From: Rhypophila decipiens
Lineage: Eukaryota > Ascomycota > Sordariomycetes > Sordariales > Naviculisporaceae
Assembly: GCA_033297075.1 (NCBI GenBank)
Contig: MU858136.1
Span: 1 to 64,000 of the forward strand
Length of the DNA: 64,000 nt
Direction of reading: 5' to 3'
In this document: one piece after another, positions 32,330 to 43,390 of the stretch
Layout: each line of letters begins with the position of its first letter
Position numbering within the stretch: position 1 is the stretch's first letter
Translations under genes and position numbers: made by a program
Notes under the pieces: generated by a model
What the model saw: the letters and a program-made list of their open reading frames with translations, nothing else
Databases searched by the model: none
What the model was told of the DNA's origin: nothing

Positions 32330-35194
32330 TCAGATAAAAACCAAGTTGCCAATCCCCAGATCCCCAGACCCTAGCATGAGCTCTGGCTTGAGGCTATTGA
32401 CGGGCATCTTTTCCAGATTCATCATGCCCTCGACGTAGGCTTCCCCGCGAAGACAAAAGACCTTGGGCGCGTAGTACTCTCGCCAGAACTGTTCTTCTGC
32501 TGTCTCCCCCTCGGGTGGTTGGCCAGATTGCTCTGCGCAAGCAATCACCGGCCTGCCATAGCCGACTATGGAGATGACCTTGTCGCCTAGTTGGGCTGTG
32601 ATGGGCGCTAGGCCAATGAGCCCGGACTTGGTGACTATGAGACGGCGCATCTTGGTTCGCGCCGTCATGGCCATATGTGCCTGTGCTACTTTGGCGGCGG
32701 CTGCTGTTGGCTGGCCGGGGGAGAAGTAGGATGATAGGGGGCGTCCTTGGATTTGCAAATTGGCGCTCGAGTTGAGAAAGTGCCAGTTGCGGTGGGGTGG
32801 TGACCCTTTCGGTGGTTCTTGTTCTGGAAAGCATGGCGTCAGTTTAATGTCGGGATATCATCAGTTCAGTAACTTACCGCCGAAAGCGGTATACAACGCC
32901 TTGAAACGTTCGACAGCCTTCTTGTCCCCGCTGAGATCACATCCGCCAACGAGGACCTTGTGAAGGATATTGGCAGCTGTCCCGTCTGCGTTCGCTGCTT
33001 CCTCCGCTTCTTGGTGCATGTGTTTCACCCCAAATAGCGACGGATCCCCATCTCCAAGCATCGCCCTCGCAGCGTCTAGATCCAGCTCTGAGACGGCTCC
33101 GACAGCCGCCACGTCATCAACCACCTTACCAGTGCACTGCAGTTTTTTCCCTTCAATAACCTTGGGCGGTGAACACGAACCTCCCATACCCCAAAAGCTA
33201 GGAAACTGTCCGCCTGTCTCTCCACCAGCCCGCCACTCTCCTTCGATAATACCAATCCTCCTTTCGGGAGCCGCGGCATAATCCGGCACCCAAGAGGGTA
33301 TCTTTTCGACCACTGGCGCCCCATTCGCATCTTTCGATTTTCTTCCCAAAGGAGGGACCCCATCAACGACAGCCAAGAAATCCAGACTCTCCTCCCCGAC
33401 ACAAACACTCGTAAACTCCAAAAAGACTTGTCCCACGGGCTTGGAATAATCCACTTTTATCTCGCTCTGGAACGTCGCAGGCAAGCCCGGTACACTCAAC
33501 AAGCCATAAACCCGATCATGCGCCTTGAAACATTCCGCCCTGGAACCCAACAAGATGGCCTGACGCAGTGTACTCCCCAGAATCGGGCCCTCATTCATCA
33601 CAGCCGGTGCGTACAAGACCAACTGGCTTGGATCGATCCTCGGAAGTTGCCTCCGATGCCCGCTAATCTCGAGCTGCGCAATCTTGGCCACATGCGCAAT
33701 AGGATGCTCCATTTCCATTTCCATTTCCATTTCATGCATCTCTGCTCCTCCTCCTCGCAGCCTCTCCCTCTCAAAATCACCCCTCGCAGCCTCTCTGAGC
33801 TGATCAAAAACACCAGCAAACAACAAAACAGCATCCCGAATATACCGCCACAGTGTAATCCGCCCTCCGCACAGAATCGCCATACCGGGTCGACCCATGG
33901 CCAACTCCTGAATAACCCACAACCGGCGCCAATACCCCCGTGCAAAGAAATCCCAAAGGTCCTTGGCCTCACCGGGCCCAAACGGATGGCCAGCAGCATA
34001 CATGTCTGTATTATTAAACAGCATGCCCAGTACTTCGGTCCTGACAGTCCTGAGCCTCAAAAGCGCCATGTTTCGCCAGGTCGTGGCGGTAACGGGGTCA
34101 GAGCCATCCCATACCTCGACGAATTCTTGGCGTTGAAGGGCCGACTTTTTTTCGAGGAAGGAAATTACCTTGTCGGAATGGGATGTTTCTTGGCCGAGCC
34201 AGACGAGGATGTTGCCTGCGCAGTTGTAGATTGTCGACATTAGCTGCACTTGGGAATTCTTCTCGGGCGTGGAGAGTTGGTTTATGCAGAGGGCGTCTAT
34301 CCAGATTGCTCCATGTTCGGGCTTATCATTACCAGTCTGGGTGGTCTTGCGGGATGAAGAAGTTGAAGGGCTAGCTGTGGCACCCGGAGGGCAAAAGTAA
34401 TCTTCCAACGATGCCCGCATATGGCGTAGGGCATTAAAGAGATTTTCCCGGACCAAGACCGGCTTATCGTTGATGTAGATGGTGTAATGGTCGTCAGATT
34501 CTAGACCCCAGGCGTACGAGAGGGCAATGTAATTCTCTGGTTTCCAGCCATTGCCTCTTGGCTTTGGGTGCTGTTCAGGTTCACCGGGTAGAGGCATGCC
34601 GGAGTAGGAGCTGCTATCGAAGAATTCAGGGTGCATCTTGAAGAATGGATTCAGCTGAGCAAGCGGCAACTTGCCGTATGTCTTGGGTCCGGATTCCCAG
34701 GTGCGGATCGACATGTCCGGGTATCCGCTTGATATGTCCCGCGTCATGGAGAGAAAGTCTTCTCGGGTGAGCATGCTGGGGATGTCATCTATGGGAATCA
34801 TGATATCCTCGCTGGTCGAGGCGGCCGTGGTGTGATGCAGTTTGGCTGCGAGCTTTTCGGCCGCTCGGGCGATGAGGGCAGATGGTTTCCGGCTGTGGCG
34901 GGCTTGTTCCTTTGCGATCTCTCTGCCTAGGTTCTCCAGCTGGATCTCGGCCACGTCCCGTCGGATGGCCGCGCCAAAGCATTCCTCTGGCGGGCTGGGG
35001 ACGTAATGGTCGAACGAGATGTAGTTGGGCGGCATGGTGCCGCTGTCGTAGATGGGTGCGGTGGTGGGGAGAGGTTTGGAGCGCACGTACATGCGACACT
35101 TTATTGGGCTCTTGAGACTGCCCCCAGGAATGCTGGGCTCGATGGTCAGAAGCCGGATTTGGTTGGGGCCGAGTGGGAGAGTTGAGTAGTCCAT
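32330..35194 (-). CDS. HET-domain protein (HET-6-like) with long N-terminal extension
   Basis: Two exons, 35194..32878 and 32823..32330, with a 54-nt intron (GTAAGT/CAG), give 936 aa. The start chosen is the ATG before DYSTLPLGPNQIRLLTIEP. The HET core lies at about residues 240-460: YIALSYAWGLESDD, then IWIDALCINQ, VQLMSTIYNCAGNILVWLG and GYWRRLWVIQELAMG. About 240 residues of unrecognised sequence, with a coiled-coil-like AEIQLENLGREIAKEQARHS, precede it. A later segment contains a (Met-Glu)4 run encoded by a TTCCAT hexamer repeat at about 33709-33734. The C-terminal region matches the usual HET-6-type tail (FKAHDRVYGLLSV, and a closing FCLRGEAYVEGMM-type motif). It probably functions in allorecognition; no partner is identifiable. 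Confidence 0.88.
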
Positions 35195-35522
35195 TTTGTT
35201 ATGGTTTGTTGATGGAGATGAGAAAGTCAAGATGAGATGGACCGAGACGCGTGGATATATGTAGGACACCCATTCTCAGCCGCAGTACGCTTGTCAATTG
35301 GCCGTTTTCCCCAGATCTTGGAATTACGATTAGTAACTAGCAACTACCAATGGGACATTTCTATGCGCAAGACAAGCCAATAGACCACATTAGACCCCTG
35401 TCCGTGCAGATGGGTGTCGTCCCGGTGGACCATCCCGCCACCTTTCGGGGATAGGGGGTCTCTCTTCGGACTCGCTTGCCGACAATCCCCTAAACCAGAC
35501 ATCTCGAACCACTCTTCGCTTC
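35195..35522. other. Intergenic, promoter of HET-domain gene and 3' flank of epoxide hydrolase
   Basis: 328 bp; no further feature seen. Confidence 0.4.
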
Positions 35523-37053
35523 TTACACTTTGGGCGCGTCACCCTTGACCCCAAAATCGACCTTGGTCTTGACAATGCCAACAAACTCTTCCAAGTCCTC
35601 CAAGAATTCCTCCGGCTCATCCAAAGCAGCGAAATGCCCGCCCTGGACATTCCTTGATCAGCAAAAGACTTTAGACACAAGCGATAATCGAAAGACTTAC
35701 ACTCTTATGCGCCCGATAAAACACCAAATTATCCTTGAACCAATGCTCAATCCAAGACTTCGGCGGGGTAAGCACATCAAACGGGAACCCCGAGAATCCA
35801 AATGGCTTCTCAGTGATCTTCAACGGCGAGGGTAGTCTCTCGAGATGCAGGCCCTTGAGGACAGGTTCCCAGACTGCGCGGTAGGCCCACAGCGAGCTGC
35901 TGTAGGACCGGGTGTGCCAGTACCATGATACTTCGCCTAGGATCCAGTTGAACGAGTAGTCTACTCCGGCCGCTTCGGTGTACATTTGTCCCAGCCTTTT
36001 GCCATCAGATTAGACTGGGAAGAAAGTAAAGATGGTTTGGGGACTTACCAGGCCAGCATTGCTATGGGGCTCGACATCAGGGCATGCGAAATGGTCGCCG
36101 GCTTGGTGCCCTGCTCAAGCATATATGAGGTGCCAGAAGAGAGGAAAGACTGCCCGAGGGCCAAGGTAGCGGCTTCTTCCGGCGTGATGGTCAGGTTAAG
36201 TGCCAGTACTTCTGCGATCTCGACAGGGTTGGCGAGTAGGTTGTTGACTGCATCATATCGTCAGTCACTGAACCAGGAACTTGGGAAAAATGAAGGAAAA
36301 CGCACAATGAACAGCCTTGGCTTCATCAAAGTTTGCACCCAATGCAGCAGTGATTCCAGCCCCGACATCACCTCCCTGCGCGATGTATCCTTTCTCGCCG
36401 AAACCAAGGGCTTTCATGAGTTCGTTGAGAGCCTCGGCAGCTTGGTCAAAGTCGAGTTCCAATCCTGTGGCGTTGCTACGTGTTGACAGGCCATAGTCTG
36501 GAATGGAAGGGGCAATGACATGATAGGGCAGCGTCTCGGGGGTATATTTCGCCTTGAGCAGCTCGAGAATAGGAATAAACTCGGTCCATGCACTAGGCCA
36601 GCCGTGAGATATCAAGATGGGCACGGCGCCGTTGGGATTTTGGGAAAAGAGAGCGCCAAAGTGGAGGTTGAAGACCTGTCCGGTGGAGGGGGCCGTGACG
36701 TTGATCTTGAACTGGGGGATGGCGTTCATCCTGGCTTCGTGGGTACGCCAGTTGAACTTGTCGCCTGTGCCTGAGCCAACAGCTGCCGTGTCGTTACTAT
36801 CGACCCAGATGGAGGCGGCGGTCTGGATCCATTCGCGAGAGGGGCCAATTGGGTAGGATGGAGAAGAAGAGATGTTGTGGGTAGTGTAGAAGGTTTCAGG
36901 GGCAATGGGGCTGGCTTTGACCAGCGTGGCTAGGTCGTCGAGGGAGGATTGTGGGACGGAGAAGGTGAAGGGCGTTGGCTGGATAAGAGCCCCTGAAGGA
37001 GGGACGTCAAAGCCGGCGAGGGACATGTTGGAAAGAAAAGCAAGATTGCTCAT
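35523..37053 (-). CDS. Epoxide hydrolase (alpha/beta hydrolase with EHN domain)
   Basis: Four exons, 37053..36306, 36247..36049, 35995..35701 and 35642..35523, with introns of 53-58 nt, give 453 aa. The N-terminal EHN domain (PFTFSVPQSSLDDLATLV, about 28-46) leads to the oxyanion HGWP at 150-153, the nucleophile Asp229 in AQGGDVG, and the catalytic His417 in GGHFAALDEP. That is the complete signature of soluble/microsomal-type epoxide hydrolases, which open epoxides to diols. Exon 1 donor is GTGCGT; the others are GTAAGT. In fungi these enzymes detoxify or act in secondary metabolism; the neighbours give no clear pathway. Confidence 0.92.
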
Positions 37054-38553
37054 GCAGTTTGCTCAAGTGTGTTGTGCTATGTAGCTTTATGGGTGGCTAT
37101 CTACAAGTTCCTCAGGCCAGGACTTTAGCGACTCTTTATACCCCGTCCCAATGCCCAGGAACAGAACATGACTGCAGACTCCTGCCGATGGTTGGAAATC
37201 ATGAATATGCCAAGACTGACTTACAAGCCTGCTGGGTAGGGGTACAAAAACCGCAGTTTGGTAACCCCGACCAGACCCGAGCTTGGCGCCGCTCGCTTGG
37301 ATCCGACTCAAGGGGTACTCGGGAGCAGACGGGATTGGAGTGGGACATGCCGTACCAGCTGATCACATAATGTAACTGAGTGTTATTTCGAAATCTTGGA
37401 TTACTCAAACAATGGTCGCTCTGCCCATCAGAAGAGTCTGCTTTACAAGTTGGGATTGCGTTCAATATCGCAATCGTGGGGGTCTCTCGGCTTACAGAGC
37501 AAGGTCCTTTTCTTCTTACCGCGTTTATGCATATCAAGACCAGATGAGTTGGATTTCTAATCATGTTTATTTGACCCAGATGAAAATGATTACAACTCGT
37601 TACCGCTGTTCTTCTTTCCGACTCGGCGGGGATGTGAGCTGATTCGCTGGACCAATCCGCGGACGGATTTGTCAGACAATATGGGGCAGATGCGCGACTC
37701 TGTCACTGCACCGCCAGGGCACACATCAGCCAAGGTGAGATCCTTTTTAATCCTCTGCCGCAATCTGACTCTTGCCAGATAATCGCACTGGGCGTTTATA
37801 CCGAGACTAGCAACAGTCGGGGATAGGACTTATATCTCACATCCTATTGGTCAGACGGGCGAGCATTGTATGGCCAAATATGTTGCTTCTTGAATGTTGG
37901 TGGTTTAAAGCGTCAAGTCTTGACGCCTCTTGGTTGAGAAGACTGCAATGAATCATATCATCTCCGATTTGCTTCCAAGGGAAGAGCACTCCAACCTTGA
38001 AGCCCGCATACATTCAGTTGGTTACCAGATTGACCGTCGGGAAATTGCTACTATTATGAAAGGATTCAAGCCACATTATTGACATGACTCTTTCCAGTCT
38101 CTGCATGATGACTCACTGAGCAATTAATAATTCCCACGCCGCTGCTCGGACCAACAGCCTCTCACAGGCTCGGCGCTGCTCCCAATTTGACGAGTCCGAC
38201 GGGGCGTTTCCCGGTCAACATGTTTACATATGCGGGTAGATCCGGAGGTGAGATTTGTTCCCCTGAGGAATCATTACGTTAATGATACTGGAAAAAACCC
38301 CGATCTGGTTATCGAAACAAGCAAATGACTGCTACAAACCCTCTGCGTCAACAAGGGAGAAGTAACATTCTAGTATTATAATAAAACAAACAGTAATTAG
38401 GGATGCAATCTTGTGAAACCGATCCAAAGGGAAAATAACAATGCGCAACAAAGAACCCTGACCTCTTACTTGGTCCTGAACTCACCCAGCCATAACCCAA
38501 GTGCCCTTAACCATCAAGATGCAAACCTTGAACGAACGCCATGTTGGTCTTGC
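37054..38553. other. 1.5 kb intergenic region, nothing recognised
   Basis: Gene-free between the epoxide hydrolase start and the small Lys-rich protein. No repeats or RNA genes seen. Confidence 0.4.
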
Positions 38554-39012
38554 TCAGACAGACCATCCCGCACCTACAGCGGAAAGCGCTAGAATAACGA
38601 AAACCGTGTCAGTCTATAATTGAACATGTGGCATAAACTCAAGACCAGAGGCAAACTTACTTATGGTGGCGAGGATGTTCCTCCTCAAGCTGACTTCTTT
38701 CTTGCCTTTCTTCTTGTCCGTCTTCTTGCCCGTCTTGTCACCTTCATCATCAGATTTGTCTTCGTCGTTTGCCTCTTTGTTGTTTTCGACCGGCGTCTTG
38801 GATGCTGCCGGCGCTTGAGCGCTGGTGGCTTGGTTCGCCGGCCGTGGTGAAGCCTGTGACGTGATTATACGGGTATCTGGGGGAGTCGCCGAGGAGGTCT
38901 CTGTAGTTGTCGGAATCGTCCTTGAGGTCGAGGTTGGGCTCGATGGTGCGGCTTTCGAGGAAGTCGGGGACTTGGACTTGGACTTGGACTTTAACTTTGA
39001 AAAGAGGCCCAT
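38554..39012 (-). CDS. Small Ser/Lys-rich protein with N-myristoylation-like start
   Basis: Exons 39012..38661 and 38588..38554, with a 72-nt intron (donor GTAAGT, CTGAC branch-like site, acceptor TAG), give 128 aa. Unspliced, the frame would run on to 38614. The N-terminus MGLFSKLKSKSKSKS has Gly2 followed by a basic Ser/Lys run, as in N-myristoylated membrane-binding proteins. The middle is low-complexity Ser/Thr/Pro, then acidic (NDEDKSDDEGD), then strongly basic (KKTDKKKGKKE). The short tail after splicing, ILATITLSAVGAGWSV, is hydrophobic. Function unknown. Confidence 0.6.
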
Positions 39013-40053
39013 TTTGCCCGTAGATCCTGGTTATGGATCTGGTCGACAGGGTGAGCGGATGATGTTGGCCTGTCTAAAGTCGCGTGCCTGGTGGTAATCT
39101 CCTTTACTGGGACTCGGGAGCTTCAACGGAGATGATGTTCTTCGCGCTGCTAATTGATCTGAGAATATAGGTTTCGTCTCTAGACAGTCTGGCCATTTTT
39201 TACGGAGCAAAGAGATGCGGTGCTTCAAGATAATAAATACAACCTTTTCGCTTTTTCCTGCACTGTACTTGTTGTTTGTTGTGTCTGGCTTGCTGTCAAC
39301 CTTGGTCTAATCAGAGGGCATTTCTAGCGTCAACCGCCACCGAAGCGACCCTTAGCCGGCCGCTATTGATGTAAAGGTCTTGTGCAAGTTGTCTTGGGGT
39401 GTGGCTGTGCGTGGTCCTAGTGTCGGCTAAAGCTCACTCTAGACCTCTGAACGTCGTAGCCAAAAGCACAGCCTCCAATAATTCCAAACCTGTGGCTGTT
39501 TCATTGGTAGTCCTAAAGACTTCTGTGCGAACTGCTTATGTAAGTGAATTAGGAGGCAGATGGATGGGCAAAGAGGACCTCATTGCTATGCTTGAGCTGT
39601 TATGAATTTCTCGGCATCCACCGATAATCCAGCATCCGGTCCTACCTTGGAAGTCTTGACTGCGGCATCTCCAGGACTTTCTTTTTCTTCATCCTTGCCA
39701 GTGATGATAACATGTCGTTAAGTCCTTGATTTGAACAATTTTGTAGCTTGATCATCCGGAATTTTGCGCCCTCAGTGTCACAATCACCAAGTACGAAGGG
39801 TCAACGCGCCAACGAATACTGTAGTATTGTACTGAAAAAGTAAGACGAAGAAGAAAGGAAGGAAAAGATCAATCCAGCGATCGCGGCCGTGGGGTAAATG
39901 GCCAACGGTTGGCTGTGCAGCCCCACTTTCAGATAAGCCGATAAGCCCCACCTTGTTGGATTACTGACTTGCTGGCTGGCGGGCTGCCAGTTGGCTGCAG
40001 GTGCCAGGCGAATCTCGTGACACTCAGGTCTCGTTTAGAGGTAGTCCAGACAT
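39013..40053. other. Intergenic left shoulder of the repeat region
   Basis: About 1 kb without a supportable gene; a 68-codon frame at 39399-39605 has no protein features. Composition is normal, not AT-rich. Confidence 0.4.
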
Positions 40054-40065
40054 AATCATATGTTC

Positions 40066-40161
40066 AGATAATGGCGGATTTGGATGAACCGAATGTAGTT
40101 AGCGTGCATAGACCCTTTAGGCTCAGTGCCTCCGGGCGAAATAAATTCCATCCATCCATCC
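40066..40161 (+). mobile_element. SINE-like 96-bp element with (ATCC)n tail, copy 1
   Basis: A 96-bp body ending in GAAATAAATTCC followed by three ATCC units is bracketed by a perfect 12-bp direct repeat, AATCATATGTTC, at 40054-40065 and 40162-40173. The same body occurs inverted at 46673-46768 with five differences over 92 aligned positions, there bracketed by a different 12-bp repeat. Body and direct repeats together are the footprint of target-primed reverse transcription (LINE/SINE-type insertion). No A/B boxes are evident, so it is not an obvious tRNA-derived SINE; a 3' fragment of a LINE with an ATCC tail is the alternative. Confidence 0.75.
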
Positions 40162-40209
40162 AATCATATGTTCTGGCGGTTTTTAATAGAGCATTCCTAC
40201 ACGCATATC

Positions 40210-40649
40210 TGTCATGACCTGACGCAGTATATCAGGCATGACTGCCTCAGGCAACAAGCTACCCCACTCTGCCCTACCATAGGACCAATCAGAGAGGACC
40301 CGAGGACCCGAGGGGTCGGGTCCTCGGGACAGGAAGACTCAGGACCCGGAGACCCGAAGGGTCGGGTCCACGGGTCCAGTACATAGGTACACGTTCATTA
40401 CAGCCAGATAGTTTCCTATATAGTAGGAAGGCGCTGCGCACCCTCCGTCCGAGGGTTCTTGGACTCCTCACGCAAGCAATCAAGTTCATTGTCTACTATC
40501 TTGTTCAAGCTTACAAGCTCTTAGTTAGAGCAACCTGATCAGTGACAGTACTTGCAGTACTTACCGCGTACAACCTCCTTTCCAACTGTCAACCCCCGTT
40601 AGGCGTCCTGCCTTGCAGTCTGTACCTACCCAGGTGTCAGGTTGTAACA
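40210..40649. mobile_element. Possible solo LTR (TG...CA, no matching target duplication)
   Basis: Starts TGTCATGACCTGAC and ends GTCAGGTTGTAACA, so its ends are imperfect inverted repeats (10 of 14 positions), with a TATATAG element near the middle. The 5-bp flanks (ATATC, CTAAT) differ, so either the ends are misplaced or the insertion was rearranged. It contains the GACCC-rich hairpin units at 40295-40377. Confidence 0.35.
40295..40377. repeat. Two tandem GC-rich palindromic units (GGACCCGAG type)
   Basis: Unit 1 (40295-40330) and unit 2 (40341-40377) share the order AGGACCC, GACCCGA, GGGTCGGGTCC. Within each, the GACCC-bearing left half is complementary to the GGGTC-bearing right half, so each can fold back on itself. 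They are unlike their AT-rich surroundings. Confidence 0.6.
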
Positions 40650-40765
40650 CTAATATATATCTACTACTAATAAGGACTTTTAAAGATACTTTAATATGTT
40701 AATATTACTAAATCTAAGCTCTAATTAAGTATAATTATTATTAAGAAATAGTTTTAAACTATTTC

Positions 40766-41412
40766 TGGTAAGCTGCAAGCCTCTACAGGGTAGGCTGCAG
40801 TACAGTAACCCTATAAAGGATGCTGTAGATCGGGCTCGGTAATCCACAGCGTGCGTAGCGGAAGACGTAGCTTATAGCTACACCGGTGTTGGTGAGAGGT
40901 GGAAACAGCGAACAATTCGGCTGTAACGTAGTGGTGGTGCAGTGAGCGATTCAACTGCAATGGCAGGTGTAGTGGTGAACGATTCAACCAAATAAACACA
41001 AGTGAAGGCACAACGAACTGTGCACTGTATAAGAGAGGAGAGGGCTCTGGATTACAATAACTATTGTACAAGAGATCTGCTGCTCTGCCTGTCACGGCTG
41101 CCACACTCTGAAGTCCACAAAGTGCCACTCAGAGTTGACCACTTACAGTTCCACACAGAGCTGAAAAGCAGAGAAAGAATGCAGGCCTTACTTATAGTTG
41201 TAGGCCTACATTCCAGAGCATTCCAAAGGAAAGAAACACTAGAATACAAAAGCAAAGAGCTACATTCCAGAGGGTTCTCTGGGGTTGACCCCTGAGGGTT
41301 CACGGGGCAACGGCCATTCCTAAACTGTACAAGTCTGGCCCACCAGAACTTATCCCATACTGGAACTTATCCTACACTGAGCCATAGCACTGCAATGGCA
41401 TCCAGTTCAACA
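40766..41412 (+). mobile_element. Solo-LTR-like element, 647 bp, TSD ATTTC
   Basis: Starts TGGTAAGCTGCAAGCC and ends CCAGTTCAACA (TG...CA) and is bracketed by a perfect 5-bp direct repeat, ATTTC, at 40761-40765 and 41413-41417. GC content is normal while both flanks are strongly AT-rich. A TATAAGAG motif at about 41026, followed by a GAGAGGG stretch, could be its promoter, giving the plus orientation. No internal gag/pol region is attached, so it is best read as a solo LTR left by recombination. Confidence 0.7.
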
Positions 41413-42412
41413 ATTTCTCTATTTAATATTATAATAATACTATTAGAAGTTAATATTACTTATAAGTTCTAAAATAGAATTTATATACTATAGTTAAAAG
41501 TAGTTATTAAGTTCTTCTTAAATACATTTTAGTCGTAGAAAAGAGTCTAATATAGTTTTTAAGATAACTTCTTCTATACTATATAATAGTTAACTAGTTA
41601 GCTAAATATACTTTTACTAATCTTTTCTAAAAGTATTAATTTAAACTTATTTAATTTAATAAATAAAAAGCTTTAATATATTAAGAGCTTTTTAAATATA
41701 TTATATATTCTTTTATAAGGATTTAATAATATAATCTACTTTTCTTTCTTATAATTATATATAATTTAATAGAATTATGTATTTACTAGTTAATAAACTC
41801 TACTAGTATTAGTTTATTAAAATTAGAGTTAAAGATTTATATAATATTAAGTTTTTACTCTATTGTATATATATTAAAGATTTATAATATTATAATATAC
41901 TATAATTACTCTAAATAATAATATAAAATAAACTTCTTATTAATAGAATTTTCTCTTAATAAATTATCATTAATAGTTATTTAAATACTATTTCTTATAG
42001 AAAAGAGGTTAGTTATTTAGTTATAAAGTCTAGACTTTTTTATATATTAGTATCTAAAATAAACTTATTTAAACCTTTACTTTAAATATTATAATTTAAA
42101 TAAAAGTTACTATTACTATATTCTCTATATTATTCCATCATAACTTAGCATACTTAAATAAACTAAATACTACTTTTTAAAGTCTAGAATACTTATAACG
42201 TTAGCTTAACTTATTACTATTATATATATAAAAGATAATTCAAGTATTATAGTTAATATAATTATAGAGTTAAATAGTATTTTTAGTATAAAAATATAAA
42301 GATTAGAAATAGTTAAAATTAATTATTTTAATAAAAATAAAAATAATTATAATAAAGCTTTAATAAATAATAGGTTTAAAATAATTAGAATAAATAATTT
42401 TAAGTTTATATT

Positions 42413-42594
42413 TGTGACGAGCCGACTGGTACAGAAGCGGGTTAGGTACTGTAACCCTAACCCTGGAAGACACATCATGACAAGCGCGTCGCAGACACGT
42501 TTCATTCTTCCCTTCTCCTCTTCTCTTCAGAGTAGAATCTTTGTTCGTAGAGCCAATTGAACAGCCATAACGCTTCGAACCGCTGGCCGTGACA
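42413..42594. mobile_element. Solo-LTR-like element, 182 bp, TSD ATATT
   Basis: Starts TGTGACGAGCC and ends GGCCGTGACA and is flanked by a perfect 5-bp repeat, ATATT, at 42408-42412 and 42595-42599. Its ordinary base composition inside heavily AT-rich DNA shows that it inserted after, or escaped, the mutation process. Internally it carries GTAACCCTAACCCTGG, two telomere-like CCCTAA units. Confidence 0.75.
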
Positions 42595-43123
42595 ATATTT
42601 AACTTTATTAACTCTATAAATAATTATATTACTTTTAGTCTTTTATTTAGCTTTTATTAAACTACTAATAATAAGAGTTATTATTATTATACTAATAGTA
42701 AGAGTTATTATTATACTAGTAAAAACTATATATAGACTTAGAGTAGTAGTTAGTATAGAAATCAGTATACTATTAATATCAGTAATATTATTAACTAAGG
42801 TATTTATAGGATTATCTTATAAATAACTAGAAAGTTTATTAGAGAGAGTACTAAATCTATAATAACTAGAAAACTAATAGAGTACTTTAATAAAGTTATT
42901 ATATTTATTAGGAAGAACTAACTAAATATTAAGCTTATTATATAAAGACTTAGTTAAACTAGTTTAAAAATATATAATCTTAACTACTTCTAGTTAATTA
43001 GGAGTTTTAGTTTTATAAAGAGTATATTTAAATTATAATAAGAAATAAGTAAAGGAATTAGTATTCTATTTAATAGTTCTTAAATATTTAATAATTTAAA
43101 TAACTTTATTAGAGTTCTTATAG

Positions 43124-43390
43124 TGTTGGAATACACTAGGGATGGGGTTGACACAACGCAACTCAACGTTATTGTACGTACTGAATTGCTGGATGGGAGT
43201 GTGTGTGTTGTATTAGGAAGAGAGAGCCAGACTACGGCGAAGCCGTAGTTAAATGGCATGCTCTCTACGCACGAGCCACAGAGTGGCCCGAGCTCACTAT
43301 CTGCTTATCTATGGTGCGGGGCTTACGTCATGGCCATTTGGCCATGCCGTTGAAGCCACATGACAATACCTAATTACCTATGTTCCAACA
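43124..43390. mobile_element. Solo-LTR/MITE-like element, 267 bp, 8-bp terminal inverted repeat
   Basis: Starts TGTTGGAA and ends TTCCAACA, a perfect 8-bp inverted terminal repeat resembling Ty1/copia LTR ends. The flanking 5-mers (TATAG, ATAAC) do not match, so no clean target duplication survives. Base composition is normal against an AT-rich background. Internally, the ACTACGG-CGAAG-CCGTAGT segment is a short hairpin. Confidence 0.65.
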
